A stretch of DNA of 64,000 nucleotides from Hirundichthys speculiger (taxonomy: Eukaryota > Chordata > Actinopteri > Beloniformes > Exocoetidae). The translations under genes were made by a program, and so were the position numbers. Shown here in pieces: positions 46,301 to 54,900 of this stretch. Each line of letters starts with the position of its first letter. Within the stretch, counting starts at the first letter, position 1. Below the pieces are notes generated by a model. It saw nothing but the letters and a program-made list of their open reading frames with translations, did not search any database and was not told the origin of the DNA. The stretch covers positions 208,501 through 272,500 of the forward strand of contig JAGFBZ010000852.1 in NCBI GenBank assembly GCA_018398805.1, in the 5' to 3' direction.

Positions 46301-47938
46301 TGTTGGATTTTGTTCCTGTTTTCTTCTTGAAAAAAATATCTCGTATATTATTAGAATTTGATCAGTCAGTCAGACTGTTTTTATATTCCATGTTTCGTAC
46401 AACTGAATGTTGCACAAAATCCTTTGCAGACTGTAAATGTAAAGAAAGTTGATAAAAGATAGTAGGAGATAAAACCTAGTCAGAAAAGCAATAAAAGCAA
46501 CCAAGTTCCAACTTCTAAAACGCCCGGCACTAGGGGTGTGAAAAAAAAAAAAAAGATTTGGCAATATATCGCGATTTTCGGCTGCCCAATATAATATCGA
46601 TTTTTCAGCAGTTGTAATGGTTATATAAATGTGCAAAAACACTAATAATAAACAATAAATAGGTTGTTTTGAAGCAAATAGTTTTGACTCAATTTGTCCT
46701 CTGAATCAATATCATCTGATGAACATATACAGCAACTTGATTTTTCATCTCTACTTTTAATTTTGATATTAACTGGGTAGAATATCGCAATATATCGTGA
46801 TATCCGATACCGTGATAATATCGGATCGTGACCCAAGTATCATGATACATATCCTATTGCGAGGTCCTTTCCAATACTCACCCCTAGTGCCAACTGGCAT
46901 TTCCAAACGCTGACTAGCAGCTGATATTAAAACATCCCAAACTGTTAAATAATGAAGATCCAAACACTTCATTAATTAAATTATTAAATTCAGTTTGAAA
47001 CAGGCATCATGAAAGCAGCCTGACGTGGCCCAGCAGATAACTGACTGGCATTTATGGACACTGCTTCAAACAGGATTTATACCTGCTGTTTTACACAGGA
47101 TCCATAAACGCCAGCAGGCGACACCGAATGTTTATTAACGACGATGTAAATGCGTTTTTTTTTTTATTTCAGTTTGAAACGTCTGCTGTGAGAGACGCTT
47201 CCTACAGCATCTTGGACAACATTCAAGAACGCAACACTTTTAAACGCTGGCTGGTATTTATAACAAACATGATTTATCCCTGATAATGAGCAGGATCCAT
47301 AAACGCCAGCAGGCGGCACTGAAACAGCCAACAGTGTCCATCAATGAAGATTTAAACTGAGCTGAAAACAGCTGTTGTGAATGGTTTTTCTGGGGAGCGT
47401 TCACAAACACCGACTGGTGATTTTAAAACATTAAAAGCTGATCTTCTGGTGCTGCAGCCACAGAGGACAGGGAGACGGTCTCCTCGACACACCGCTGCAG
47501 CTGGAGTTTGATGCCCGGTCTTGGTCAATTCCTTTTCATTCATTTCTTCTTTACTAGTGCAACAGAAACGTGTTTATAACGGTGTTTTGGTTGGTAAAGT
47601 AATCCCAGCACTTAATCCAGGCATTACTAATCATTCTCTCTTATATGACATGATACAACGACTGGTTTTAAATTAACATTTCACATAGCACAAGATGTGT
47701 TTTCTATGGGCTTTACCATCTAAGAAATCATTTAATCCAACTATGGGTAGTCTAAGTATTGTGGCTTTAACTCATAAATAAATACCGTGAAAGTGAATAT
47801 TAATGGGCTCGGCTCCCAGTCCTCCCAGGGCCCAACACCGCCCCTGGCAGGAGGGGAAGGGTCTCCCAGCTCACACACAACTCTCACTTCTCGCTGTCTC
47901 TTACCTTGATCGCGCAAAAACTCCAGTTCTTCGTCCAT
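24807..47938 (-). CDS. SCLT1: SCLT1, sodium channel and clathrin linker 1 (complete coding region)
   Basis: Coiled-coil protein of the centriole distal appendages, needed for basal-body docking and cilium formation. It was also described as a link between clathrin and a sodium channel (family knowledge). Coding exons in transcript order: 47905-47938, 46001-46068, 45665-45717, 45497-45569, 45323-45378, 42395-42530, 37973-38095, 37722-37787, 37202-37272, 37014-37104, 36813-36904, 35324-35501, 35126-35224, 31182-31253, 31034-31108, 30824-30966, 30558-30750, 26147-26343, 25222-25300, 24983-25078, 24807-24857. They sum to 2046 nt, 681 residues plus stop, with every junction in phase; I recall human SCLT1 as about 688 residues. 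The protein starts [11 protein letters not shown] and ends [16 protein letters not shown]. Heptad-rich Glu/Lys/Gln/Leu composition throughout supports an extended coiled coil. Confidence 0.96.
26147..26343 (-). CDS. SCLT1: SCLT1 exon 18
   Basis: 197 nt encoding [20 protein letters not shown] through [16 protein letters not shown] to KTTSL. The SLKERG and QRWKEE blocks match human. A Tc1/mariner-type element starts 153 bp upstream of the exon in transcript terms (26496). Confidence 0.96.
26496..27178 (+). mobile_element. Tc1/mariner-type (TA-target) non-autonomous element
   Basis: CAGTGATCCC at the left and GGCGAGGGATCACTG at the right, flanked by TA on both sides (26494-26495 and 27179-27180). 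No transposase ORF. The superfamily call rests on the TA duplication. Confidence 0.8.
27329..28386. mobile_element. hAT-like element, GCTACAGCCCTA family
   Basis: TTAGGGCCGGGCGATTTTAT at the left and CGCTACAGCCCT at the right, with AGTCATGG and AGTCCTGG outside (7 of 8). In the SCLT1 intron between exons 17 and 18. Confidence 0.75.
28515..29045 (-). pseudogene. HSP70/HSC70-like processed pseudogene fragment
   Basis: Minus-strand reading gives [85 protein letters not shown] and [12 protein letters not shown] in the correct order of the HSP70 ATPase domain. It has several stops and frameshifts, and no intron where these blocks are contiguous in cDNA. It lies inside the SCLT1 intron 26344-30557. 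A mobile retrocopy is the simplest origin; no poly(A) tail is visible because the 3' part is missing. Confidence 0.85.
29574..29820. mobile_element. 247-bp MITE with TTAA target duplication
   Basis: AGGTGGGGTAGGTGTTGTTT at the left and AACAACACCTACCCCACCT at the right, flanked by TTAA on each side (29570-29573, 29821-29824). TTAA suggests piggyBac or Kolobok; the superfamily is undecided. Confidence 0.82.
29951..30188 (+). mobile_element. hAT-type element, TAGGGGTGAGTATTGG family, truncated
   Basis: The same left end and internal sequence as the copy at 5472, cut off at about 30188 where a Tc1/mariner-type element begins. Confidence 0.75.
30192..30534 (-). mobile_element. Tc1/mariner-type element, truncated inverted copy
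   Basis: CAGTGATCCCTTGCCAATTT, then the complement of the right half of the 26496 element (AGAAGGTAGCCTTATGGGT, GGTTCAGAGACTAGAGGCT), ending about 25 bp before SCLT1 exon 17. Confidence 0.72.
30558..31253 (-). CDS. SCLT1: SCLT1 exons 14-17
   Basis: 31182-31253 ([20 protein letters not shown]), 31034-31108 ([20 protein letters not shown]), 30824-30966 ([20 protein letters not shown]) and 30558-30750 ([20 protein letters not shown] then [15 protein letters not shown]). [17 protein letters not shown] and AQKKAK match human blocks. The exon 17 region is much richer in G+C than its introns. Confidence 0.96.
31790..32955. repeat. Degenerate minisatellite, about 1.15 kb, in an SCLT1 intron
   Basis: Irregular array of GACCAGGACTGCAGGGAGAC and CCGGTCCAGGACT-type units. 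Regular at the left (31800-32130) and increasingly scrambled to the right. Between SCLT1 exons 13 and 14. It carries many CTGCAG and ACCGGT palindromes. Confidence 0.92.
33000..34090. other. SCLT1 intron, no recognisable feature
   Basis: Between the 1.15-kb minisatellite and hAT copy B. Short ORFs only, none with family motifs. Confidence 0.5.
34104..35113 (-). mobile_element. hAT-type element, TAGGGATGCACGATAA family (copy B)
   Basis: Inverted relative to copy A, with a perfect 8-bp duplication GTTATTGT (34096-34103 and 35114-35121). The right duplication overlaps the splice donor of SCLT1 exon 13. Confidence 0.92.
35126..35501 (-). CDS. SCLT1: SCLT1 exons 12 and 13, bracketed by two hAT copies
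   Basis: Exon 12 (35324-35501, 178 nt) has [20 protein letters not shown] and [17 protein letters not shown]. Exon 13 (35126-35224, 99 nt) has [20 protein letters not shown] and ends GVRTRKE with donor GAG|gtgcac. A hAT target duplication (35114-35121) overlaps donor positions +5 and +6. A second copy of the same family in the opposite orientation begins 154 bp beyond exon 12. Confidence 0.95.
35656..36769 (+). mobile_element. hAT-type element, TAGGGATGCACGATAA family (copy C)
   Basis: TAGGGGTGCACGATAA at the left and TTATCGTGCATCCCTA at the right. The flanking direct repeat is TCTTGTTGTATAAACGG, 17 bp (35639-35655 and 36770-36786), longer than the 8 bp normal for hAT. It lies in the short intron between SCLT1 exons 11 and 12. 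Confidence 0.9.
36813..38095 (-). CDS. SCLT1: SCLT1 exons 7-11
   Basis: Exons 37973-38095 ([20 protein letters not shown]), 37722-37787 ([20 protein letters not shown]), 37202-37272 ([20 protein letters not shown]), 37014-37104 ([20 protein letters not shown]) and 36813-36904 ([20 protein letters not shown]). All align with the human coiled coil without gaps that I could see. Introns here are short (about 100-450 bp). Confidence 0.95.
38400..39533 (+). mobile_element. hAT-type element, GTTAACGCG family (copy 3)
   Basis: TAGTGCTGGGCAAG at the left and TTGCCCAGCCCTA at the right. Flanking 8-mers are T-runs (7 of 8 match), so the target duplication is suggestive only. In SCLT1 intron 38096-42394. 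Confidence 0.8.
39540..41150. other. SCLT1 intron, unclassified repeats
   Basis: The 40100-41090 stretch (GGTTCAGGTCTGGGCGCTGA, CTCCCTCCACCATGCTTCAC) resembles interspersed repeats common in fish, but I could not assign it. The open frames (up to 139 codons) show no domain. Confidence 0.4.
41164..42330 (-). mobile_element. hAT-type element, TAGGGATGTAACG family (copy 2)
   Basis: TAGGGATGGAACGGTTACCG at the left and TGTTACATCCCTA at the right, inverted relative to copy 1, with a perfect 8-bp duplication ACAGGAAC (41156-41163 and 42331-42338). Its end lies 64 bp from SCLT1 exon 6. Confidence 0.92.
42395..42530 (-). CDS. SCLT1: SCLT1 exon 6
   Basis: 136 nt encoding [20 protein letters not shown] and [14 protein letters not shown] (about residues 95-140). 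RNLQEQ matches the human segment. A 1.2-kb hAT element (41164-42330) ends 64 bp from its donor side. The exon is also bracketed at longer range by two same-orientation copies of another hAT family. Confidence 0.95.
42540..43540. other. SCLT1 intron, no recognisable feature
   Basis: Sequence up to the Tc1 fragment at 43545. No coding or repeat structure that I could name. Confidence 0.4.
43545..43690 (+). mobile_element. Tc1-like transposase fragment (catalytic-core block)
   Basis: [20 protein letters not shown] then [12 protein letters not shown] matches the HGGGSVMVWGCF block of Tc1 transposases. The frame is lost soon after. It lies directly left of a hAT element, in an SCLT1 intron. Confidence 0.7.
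43768..44844 (+). mobile_element. hAT-type element, GTTAACGCG family (copy 4)
   Basis: TAGGGCTGGGCAAG at the left and TTGCCCAGTCCTA at the right, with near-identical 8-mers AAAAGAAT and AAAATAAT outside. In SCLT1 intron 42531-45322, same orientation as copy 3. Confidence 0.82.
45323..47938 (-). CDS. SCLT1: SCLT1 exons 1-5 (N-terminus)
   Basis: Start codon at 47936-47938, donor gtaaga. Exon 2 (46001-46068) uses the acceptor gttcag|TCCGC. The nearby tccgcag would hit a stop at once, so this choice is forced. It reads [11 protein letters not shown], matching the human RRLN..F..YQ pattern. Exon 4 (45497-45569) has [20 protein letters not shown] and exon 5 has [12 protein letters not shown]. The 46069-47904 intron holds two small repeat elements. 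Confidence 0.94.
46137..46252. mobile_element. hAT-like end fragment, GCTACAGCCCTA family
   Basis: Only the right-hand 116 bp of the family is present (GGAAAATGATGTAAATGTAT to GCTACAGCCCT), 69 bp from SCLT1 exon 2. Confidence 0.65.
46531..46886 (-). mobile_element. hAT-type element, TAGGGGTGAGTATTGG family
   Basis: Inverted copy, TAGGGGTGTGAAAA at the left and ATACTCACCCCTA at the right. The immediate flanks GGCAC and GTGCC are complementary rather than direct, so no target duplication is visible. Confidence 0.8.
46900..47890. other. SCLT1 first intron with a duplicated motif
   Basis: GGATCCATAAACGCCAGCAG occurs at about 47099 and 47293, each followed by GCGRCAC-like sequence. Otherwise featureless. 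Confidence 0.5.
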
Positions 47939-48860
47939 GCTGGCTGAGCTCGTGGTCAGAGGAGGAACCTTTAGAAGATGATTTGCGGATCGAACATCGT
48001 CGTTCAGACCGAACAGCGGATCCGGTTCATCCGCCGACACGTCGGTTGTCGTTCACACGGGAAACCTCACGAAAAGAAAAATCACCCAGAGCCACTCAGA
48101 GACAACTCACCCGCAATCAAACCCATCATAAACGAATCAACCAGACACAAATCACTTACTGTGTATTATTTACCGCTGTTACTATGGAAAGGGCTATCAG
48201 TTAGCCGCAGCAGCAATCACAGCTAAGTTCAGTTCACCGAAGACACATTTAGGTTTTGAGAGGAATTTGACCGCCACAACTTATGTGAAATAATGACTGC
48301 ACCTGTTTATTTAAATACAAAGGTCATACTTGAGTTTTTCTTTTTCGTTTTTGACGAACGTTTCCGCCACTGTTTTTCAAACAACCGTGTGCGCCGCTGA
48401 AACAGTTCCGTCCAAGTGACGGACAAGCAAAGAGTTCCTCCCTGAATTACAACAGGAACAGCGTCAGCTGGGGAGAAAGAGTAGTTCTTTACTTTCGTTT
48501 TTAACTGTTTTGGGTTACGTTTTTCATGCCGAAAAAGCGACATTTTAGTACCAGCCTTCGCATTGGTTGCGAAAAGAAGATTCGGACAGCTAGTTCCGCG
48601 CGAAGTGAGAATTAGTGAAGAAATGTCCGAGATTTGGTGCTAACGTGAACCTGGCTGGGTTTGGTGCTGGAAGGTCACGTGCCGTGTTGAACTGCCCACA
48701 ATTCAATTATTCACTCATACCTCCTCAGGTAAGCGCACCCTGATATCAGCAGCTGTAGTTACTGAGTAACATAACTGTATTAGAGATCAGACTGGCACAG
48801 ATAACAAGAAAAGCCCTGTCAGACTTCAGTGGAGCACACAGTGAGAAAGCCTCTGACAAC
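47939..48860. promoter_or_regulatory. Shared SCLT1 / C4orf33 head-to-head promoter interval
   Basis: About 0.92 kb separates the two start codons, which point away from each other. The same head-to-head pair is, as I recall, present in human. The right half is CG-containing (agttccgcgcgaagtg near 48592) with an inverted CCAAT-like attggttgcg near 48563. A poor match to an RFX X-box (gttactatggaaa, 48178-48190) would fit a ciliary gene but is weak. No TATA box stands out. The 5' UTRs must lie here; a minus-strand GCGG|GTGAGT near 48110 could be a non-coding-exon donor (inference). Confidence 0.6.
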
Positions 48861-48925
48861 ATGTTGGGAAGCCAGGGATTTCAGTTTTTAGCACTTTGCA
48901 GCCTCCTCTTGTGCTGTGGATCTAT
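48861..48925 (+). CDS. C4orf33: C4orf33 first exon with signal-peptide-like leader
   Basis: ATG with A at -3, then [20 protein letters not shown] and a split Ile codon at a strong donor (AT|gtaagt). It joins exon 2 in frame as SIPLTQ before the Met (49005) that matches the human start. The [11 protein letters not shown] core followed by small residues looks like a cleavable signal peptide. Starting instead at 49005 would give the human-like protein without it. Confidence 0.8.
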
Positions 48926-51900
48926 GTAAGTATTTTTCCTCTTTGCTGCATGGTGGTAGGTCAGATTCTCACCGTGATTCTTTATTCTCAGTCCTCTGAC
49001 ACAGATGGAGTTTGCTATCCGGCACACCTGGGACAGCAACCCCGTGAATCATGAACCCATCAGAGTCGTCTTCTCTCCTGGACAAGGAGGGCTGAAGATG
49101 CAGGTGTTTGGCCCATTCTTCAACGATCCTCCAGCTCCTGCAGGGCCTCCCAGTCAGCCGTTCCCTGCACTCTGGAATTATGAAGGTGGGCAGCAAAGCA
49201 CCAGTTCATGCACCATATGACTCTTCCTGCAGCAAAAATTTTTTGGGATTTGAAGTTATGATGAATGAGTGCAAATAAAAATATTGCAAAAGATATGAAC
49301 ATTCAGATCTAATGTGATGCAGAAAAAAAAAAATCTTGTCTACAAATTCTTTAAAAATTTGGAAATGTAAAAATTTGACAATGAGTAGCACTCTCCATGG
49401 TTCTGTTCTTTATACTCAAGCAGGGCTACCATTTCTTAGGTCCAATTCTAAAAAGGTTTTAATGCCATGTAAGTAAAAACAGAATGCAATGGTTTGCAAA
49501 ACTCCCATTTAATTCACAATGAAGCACAGAAAATATATTATAGTACGTTGAAAGAGAGAAAATGGATCATCTGAAGAAAACAACAAGGCTATTTGAATAT
49601 GTTGGCAGCAACACATCTAAAAAGAGCCGGGACCAGGTAATATTTAACACAGTGTTGCATCCCCTCTTCTTTTAACAACAGCCCGTTTACATATAAGAAC
49701 TGAGGAGACCAGTTTCTGGAGTCCTGGCTCATATATTAAGTGAAAGGCCAGTTCAGCAGCTGGACTGTTCTACTGCGGTCGTAACGGATGCATTATGCGG
49801 TTTAGCTTTGTCTTGCTGAAAGATGCAAGGCCTCCCCTGGAAAACACGCCATCTGGATGGATGGAGCATATTTTGCTCTAAAACATCTATATACCTCTCA
49901 GAATTGATGTTTCCTTTCAAGCTGCTCATTCATGCAGCCTCGTACCCTCAGAGAAGCAGGCTTGTTGAAGTGAGCTCAGAGCCAAGTAGTCCCTCTCCTC
50001 TCCAGTACAGAGGGCTCAGCATTCATGGTTTACAAAAGGAATTTCGCATTTTGATTCATGTGTCTACGGGACAGCTTTCTACTTGTTTACTTCAGTCTAT
50101 TTTAAATGAGCTTTGGCCCAGACAAGGCGGCAGCATTTCTGGATCCTGTTCACATTTTGCTTCTTTTTCCGCATGACGGGAGCTTTAATCTGCATTTGTG
50201 GACGACGAGGAGATCTGTGATCTGAGACCAGTCCTTCTCAAATAGTGGGGCGCAACCTCCTGGGGGGGGTGTGTGACCCCAGGGAACTTTTTTTTTTTTT
50301 TTTTGAATTTTTGGCCATGTTGGAATAAAGTGTAATTGCACATATACTCCAGTAGGCGGCAGTGGCGCTCTCATTGACACAGTGTGCGGGGGGAGTATTG
50401 GCTATATTGTGTCAGATTTTTGTGTCTGGGGAAATGGTTTCTTCTTCCTAGCGGAGGTGCAGCAGAAAATGATTGAGAAGTACTGTCTCAGTCGGTGCTT
50501 TCTGGAGGTGTGCTGGAGTCCATGCAGCGGTTTACATGACGCATGTTTTTGATGCAGAGCTCCCTGAGGTTCCAAAGATCAGCATCGCATCAGCATCGTT
50601 AACGAAAACGAACGAAATAACGAAAACTAGAATTGAAAAAACATTTTCGTTAACTGAAATAAAATAAAAATGAGAGTTTTTAAAAAAATGATAACTAACT
50701 GAAACTTTATTATGTGTTTATAAAACAAACTAAAATTAACTACAATAATATCAAGAACGTCCTTTGTTTTTGTAATTTTTTTTCTCATAAATGTTTGAAA
50801 TCTATTAACTTTGCTCCGCCGTACAACAACAACAACAACCGCAAAAAAAAACTAAACAAAAAAAAAAGTGATCAGCAGTGATGGCTGCGGCAAAAGTGGG
50901 AGAAAGCGGCACAGTCCTATTTGGGATTTCTTTGACTATGACTGTGTTAACAATAAAAATAAGAGCCTTGTTGTAGAAGCAGGTGATACAATGTGTGGAA
51001 TAAAAAAACCCACAAATCTGAAAGTCCATTTGAAAAGCTAGACAAGAAGACTAACCAAGACTACCTGGATAAGCTAGCCTAAGCTAGCCCCCTGGAAAGA
51101 AGACTAACCAAGACTACCTGGATAAGCTAGCCTAAGCTAGCCCCCTGGAAAGAAGGCTAACCAAGACTACCTGGATAAGATAGCCTAAGCTAGCCCCCTG
51201 GAAAGAAGGCTAACCAAGACTACCTGGATAAGCTAGCCTAAGCTAGCCCCCTGGAAAGAAGGCTAACCAAGACTAGCTGGATAAGCTAGCCTAAGCTAGC
51301 CCCCTGGAAAGAGAAGCTGCAGCTGCAGGCCAGTCAGCGTTGGGAAGGAACGGGAGAAAACAGCAACTATAATGGACTGTTTCCACGGAGACCAGATAGC
51401 TGCTGGTCAGTAAATACGCAGGAACACCACAAGAGGGAAGACGCATTGATAAATATGTTTACATTGTTTGTTATATTTTTTCCCTTAATAGCATGCACCA
51501 TCATCGCCACAACAAATTCCTCGTATGTGTAAAATCGTACCTGGCAATAAAGTGATTCTGATTCTGGTTTATTGAGACCGGAATGTAAACACGACTATGT
51601 GACTCGATAGTCTTCAAAAAGTTCAGTGCTTCACTCGAACCAAAATTACAACCCTAATTTATAAAATAAAACTAAAATTAACACTGAAACTATTAAAAAC
51701 TAAACTAAAACTATGTATTTCAAAACAAAAACGAATAAAAACTAGCAAAACTGCTCTAAAAACGAGTTAAAACTAACTGAATTTGATAACTAAAATAAAA
51801 CCTAAATAAAAACTAAAACTAATGGAAAATCCAATCTTGTCCCTGGCATACAGAGATTTCTCCAGATTCTCAGAATCTTCTGATAAAATTCTGGATTGTA

Positions 51901-54900
51901 GATGATGTTAATTTTTCTCAATTTTATGGTGAGGAAAATTGTTCTGAAATTCTTTCAGTTTGTGGAAACACTTGACAAATCAGTGACCCTCTGCTGAGAG
52001 ACTGCCTCTCCAGGAAGCTCTGTATATGCCGTCATCTCACTGACCTGCTGCCAGGTCTTTCTTTTTTACTACCACTGACCTTTCCAGCCTCACGTTGACC
52101 ATGTCCCAGCTTTTTTGTGAGGTGCTGCTGCCATCAAACGAACTGAGACTTCTCATAAACTAAAATGTCTCGGTTTCACCATTTAACATGTTCTCTCTGT
52201 TCTGTTGTGAATAAATCCCCGGTCTGTGCAATTTGCAAATCATTGTAATTTCAAACTGTCCCTCAAAGTGTCAATAATTGAGAAAAAGTATTAATTTTGC
52301 CCTGACAAACTCCACTCCTCCCCACGTTTTTGAACAAGCGTTAAAAACTTCACTGAGCTGATTGCATAATGTTGGGTGAATGAGACTTTTACGGCCTCCG
52401 CTGCTCCTCCTGGTGGTCACTCAATGGCGATACTGTTGTTCCACTCGCGATTGTGCAACTCGGCGTGATGCAATCTGAAGGCAGCCTGAAGATAAGGGCC
52501 TGGCTGTGTCCCTGACCCCTCTACACTAACTGCCACTGTCATTATTACGGAGAAACAAAGCAATTAAAGCTTTTAACGAGGTCGAGTGATAACTATCCGT
52601 TCTAATTGACCTTAGGGAATTTTGATTTCCGGTTAATGAGCCCCCCTCCCATATTTGACCTCATTAATGGCTCTTAATAAATAGCGAGCCGACCCCTTTA
52701 CAGTCTCGAGCGTGTTTCCAGGTCAGCGTCTGTGCACATTTCTCGGCGTGTCACGTACAATAACTGAATCAGATGACTTAATTGTTTCCTGTGTTGTCCT
52801 GCCATCGCTGCTGATAAGATTAATAACAGCTCTTAAGCAGTTTGCTAGTGTCAGATCAAAAGCCTTATCTTGATTTTCATTTCTTTATCTCATCAGTTGT
52901 GGAGTCCTTCTTCCTTGATAGCACAACAGAGAATTACCTTGAGGTGGAGCTTTGCCCGTAAGTAAACTCTTGTTCTGATCAGATGTTAATGACGCTCGCG
53001 GTGGACTGATGGGACTGTGTCTGTACTGCAGACATGGACAGCACCTGATACTGCTGCTGTCGGGGGCGGGACAAGCTTTCCTGGTAGGCTTGAGTAAGCA
53101 CAGCTTTTTTTAATGTCAGGTGGTGACTGTTTCTTACATTTTATTTTTGTTTTTCTCATTTCTGTTTCCAGCAACAACTGCCGATGGTGTTTCAGACCAC
53201 AATCACAGGGGACCGGTGGATGGGCGAGGCTCTGATCCCCTGGTCGTACTTCCCTCCCAACGTCAACAGGATGAACTCCTACGCCATCCACGGCTCCGGG
53301 GAGAAGCGTACATATGAGGCTCTGTACCCCATCCCCAAAGAAGAGATATCCGAGGGCCAACAGCCCAACTTGTGAGTATCCTCCAGTACAGTTTCTGGCG
53401 ATTCATGCCGCGCTCCAGGCTCCAGGCAACAACCGCGGTTTTGAAATACATGCCCGTTTTCTGAGTATTAAATCACGTAAGGTATGCATACTCTTTAAAT
53501 GCTCAAATCAAAGGCATCTCATCAACCAGATGAGCGACTGGCTACAGCAAAGAAATGGATTGAGCTAGTGTCATTTTAAAGTTTGGTAGCACTCCATGAG
53601 AATGAATACAGCAGAGTGATGTTTCGCTCCAACACAGTTCACCAAGGACTGTATTGTGCTCTTATCGGAAATGATGATGGCAAACTTTCTTCTTTTGCTG
53701 CTTCGCCCGAGTTTACGCCATGTTACTGGCAAGATTTGTCTTTTTGTTAAATTACAAAACAAAAAAGTGAATACATTTTACTTGTTATGCATGTAATCTC
53801 CCCCACTTTTTAAACAAATGTCAGATTAAAGCTGTGCGGTCGTTGGCGCCAAGGACGGACTGCAATCATTCCGGCGAAAACATGGCAATCAAGTGTCCCA
53901 CCACTTTTGTTACATCATCAATATAGCGACCATTGAGTGTTTGAAGTATTTTCTAACTGTTTTGAGTGCACCACTTCGTGAAGACAGAGATGTCAGCATG
54001 AACACACTTGTGCACTCAAAATAGTGAGTCATTTATGTTTCAATTCAATTCAATTCCATTTTATTTGTATAGCGTCTTACAATGTCAATTGTCTCCAGGC
54101 GCTTTACAGAGACCCAGAGCATGACCCCCAAGAAAAACATCATTAACTAAAATTATAATATTAAATCCTAAACAAGGATAATGGCAAGTAAAAAACTAGA
54201 CTAGACTAGATCACCAGTCACCACGCCAGCCGGCACCCTGAACACACCTACACACACAGGTGGAGGTAAACGCTGGGATGGACAGAGGAGGGAACTGCAG
54301 GTCAGCATGAAACTCAGGAAACTCTGGCCTGCAAACATACAGAAAGAAAAGAGAGAAAAAAGGAGGGAAAACAGCACAACAAACTACAGTTACAGTAACA
54401 AGGTGCTGCTAATGAATGATGTAATGAGCTGGAGGAGGAGGAAGGGAGGAGGAAAGGGAAGGAAGGGAGAAGAGCAGTGGAGACACCGCTCAGCAGATCA
54501 TGTTGGTGTCCCCCTGCAGCGTAGGCCTATAGCAGCATAGCTATGATGAAGCTGTGATTAAGACGAGCTACTCTATTCTTAGCTACTACAGCTATGGCTA
54601 TAACTATTAGCTCCTACACACTATAGTTTAGACTAACTGTAGGCTTTACTGAACAGAAATGTTTTCAGTTTAGTTTTAAAGATGGAGGTGGTGTCAGCCT
54701 CCTGAACCCAAACTGGTAGCTGGTTCCATAAAAAAGGTGCCTGGTAGCAGAAGGCCCGTCCTCCAAACCTACTTTTAGATATTCTAGGAACGACGAGTAA
54801 TCCTGCACTCTGAGAGCGGAGAGCTCTATTAGGAGCATAACGTGCTATCAGGTCTTGTAGATAACAAGGAGCTAGGCCATTAAGGGCCTTATATGTGGGA

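Larger units (their letters stand above)
49440..52290. mobile_element. Degenerate DNA element with GAATGCAAT..TTTGCAAA inverted ends
   Basis: GAATGCAATGGTTTGCAAA at 49482-49500 and TTTGCAAATCATTGTAATT at 52232-52250 are inverted copies, extended inward by TTAATTCACAATGAA-like sequence. Its middle is split by a CTTCTCAA-ended insert (50224-50486), an AT-rich repeat and a 53-bp tandem array. In the C4orf33 intron 49186-52896. Confidence 0.55.

Noticed and set aside
50805..51029. Possible small membrane protein on the minus strand
   Set aside because: Encoded by an AT-rich repeat and poly-A/CAA runs; no conservation evidence.
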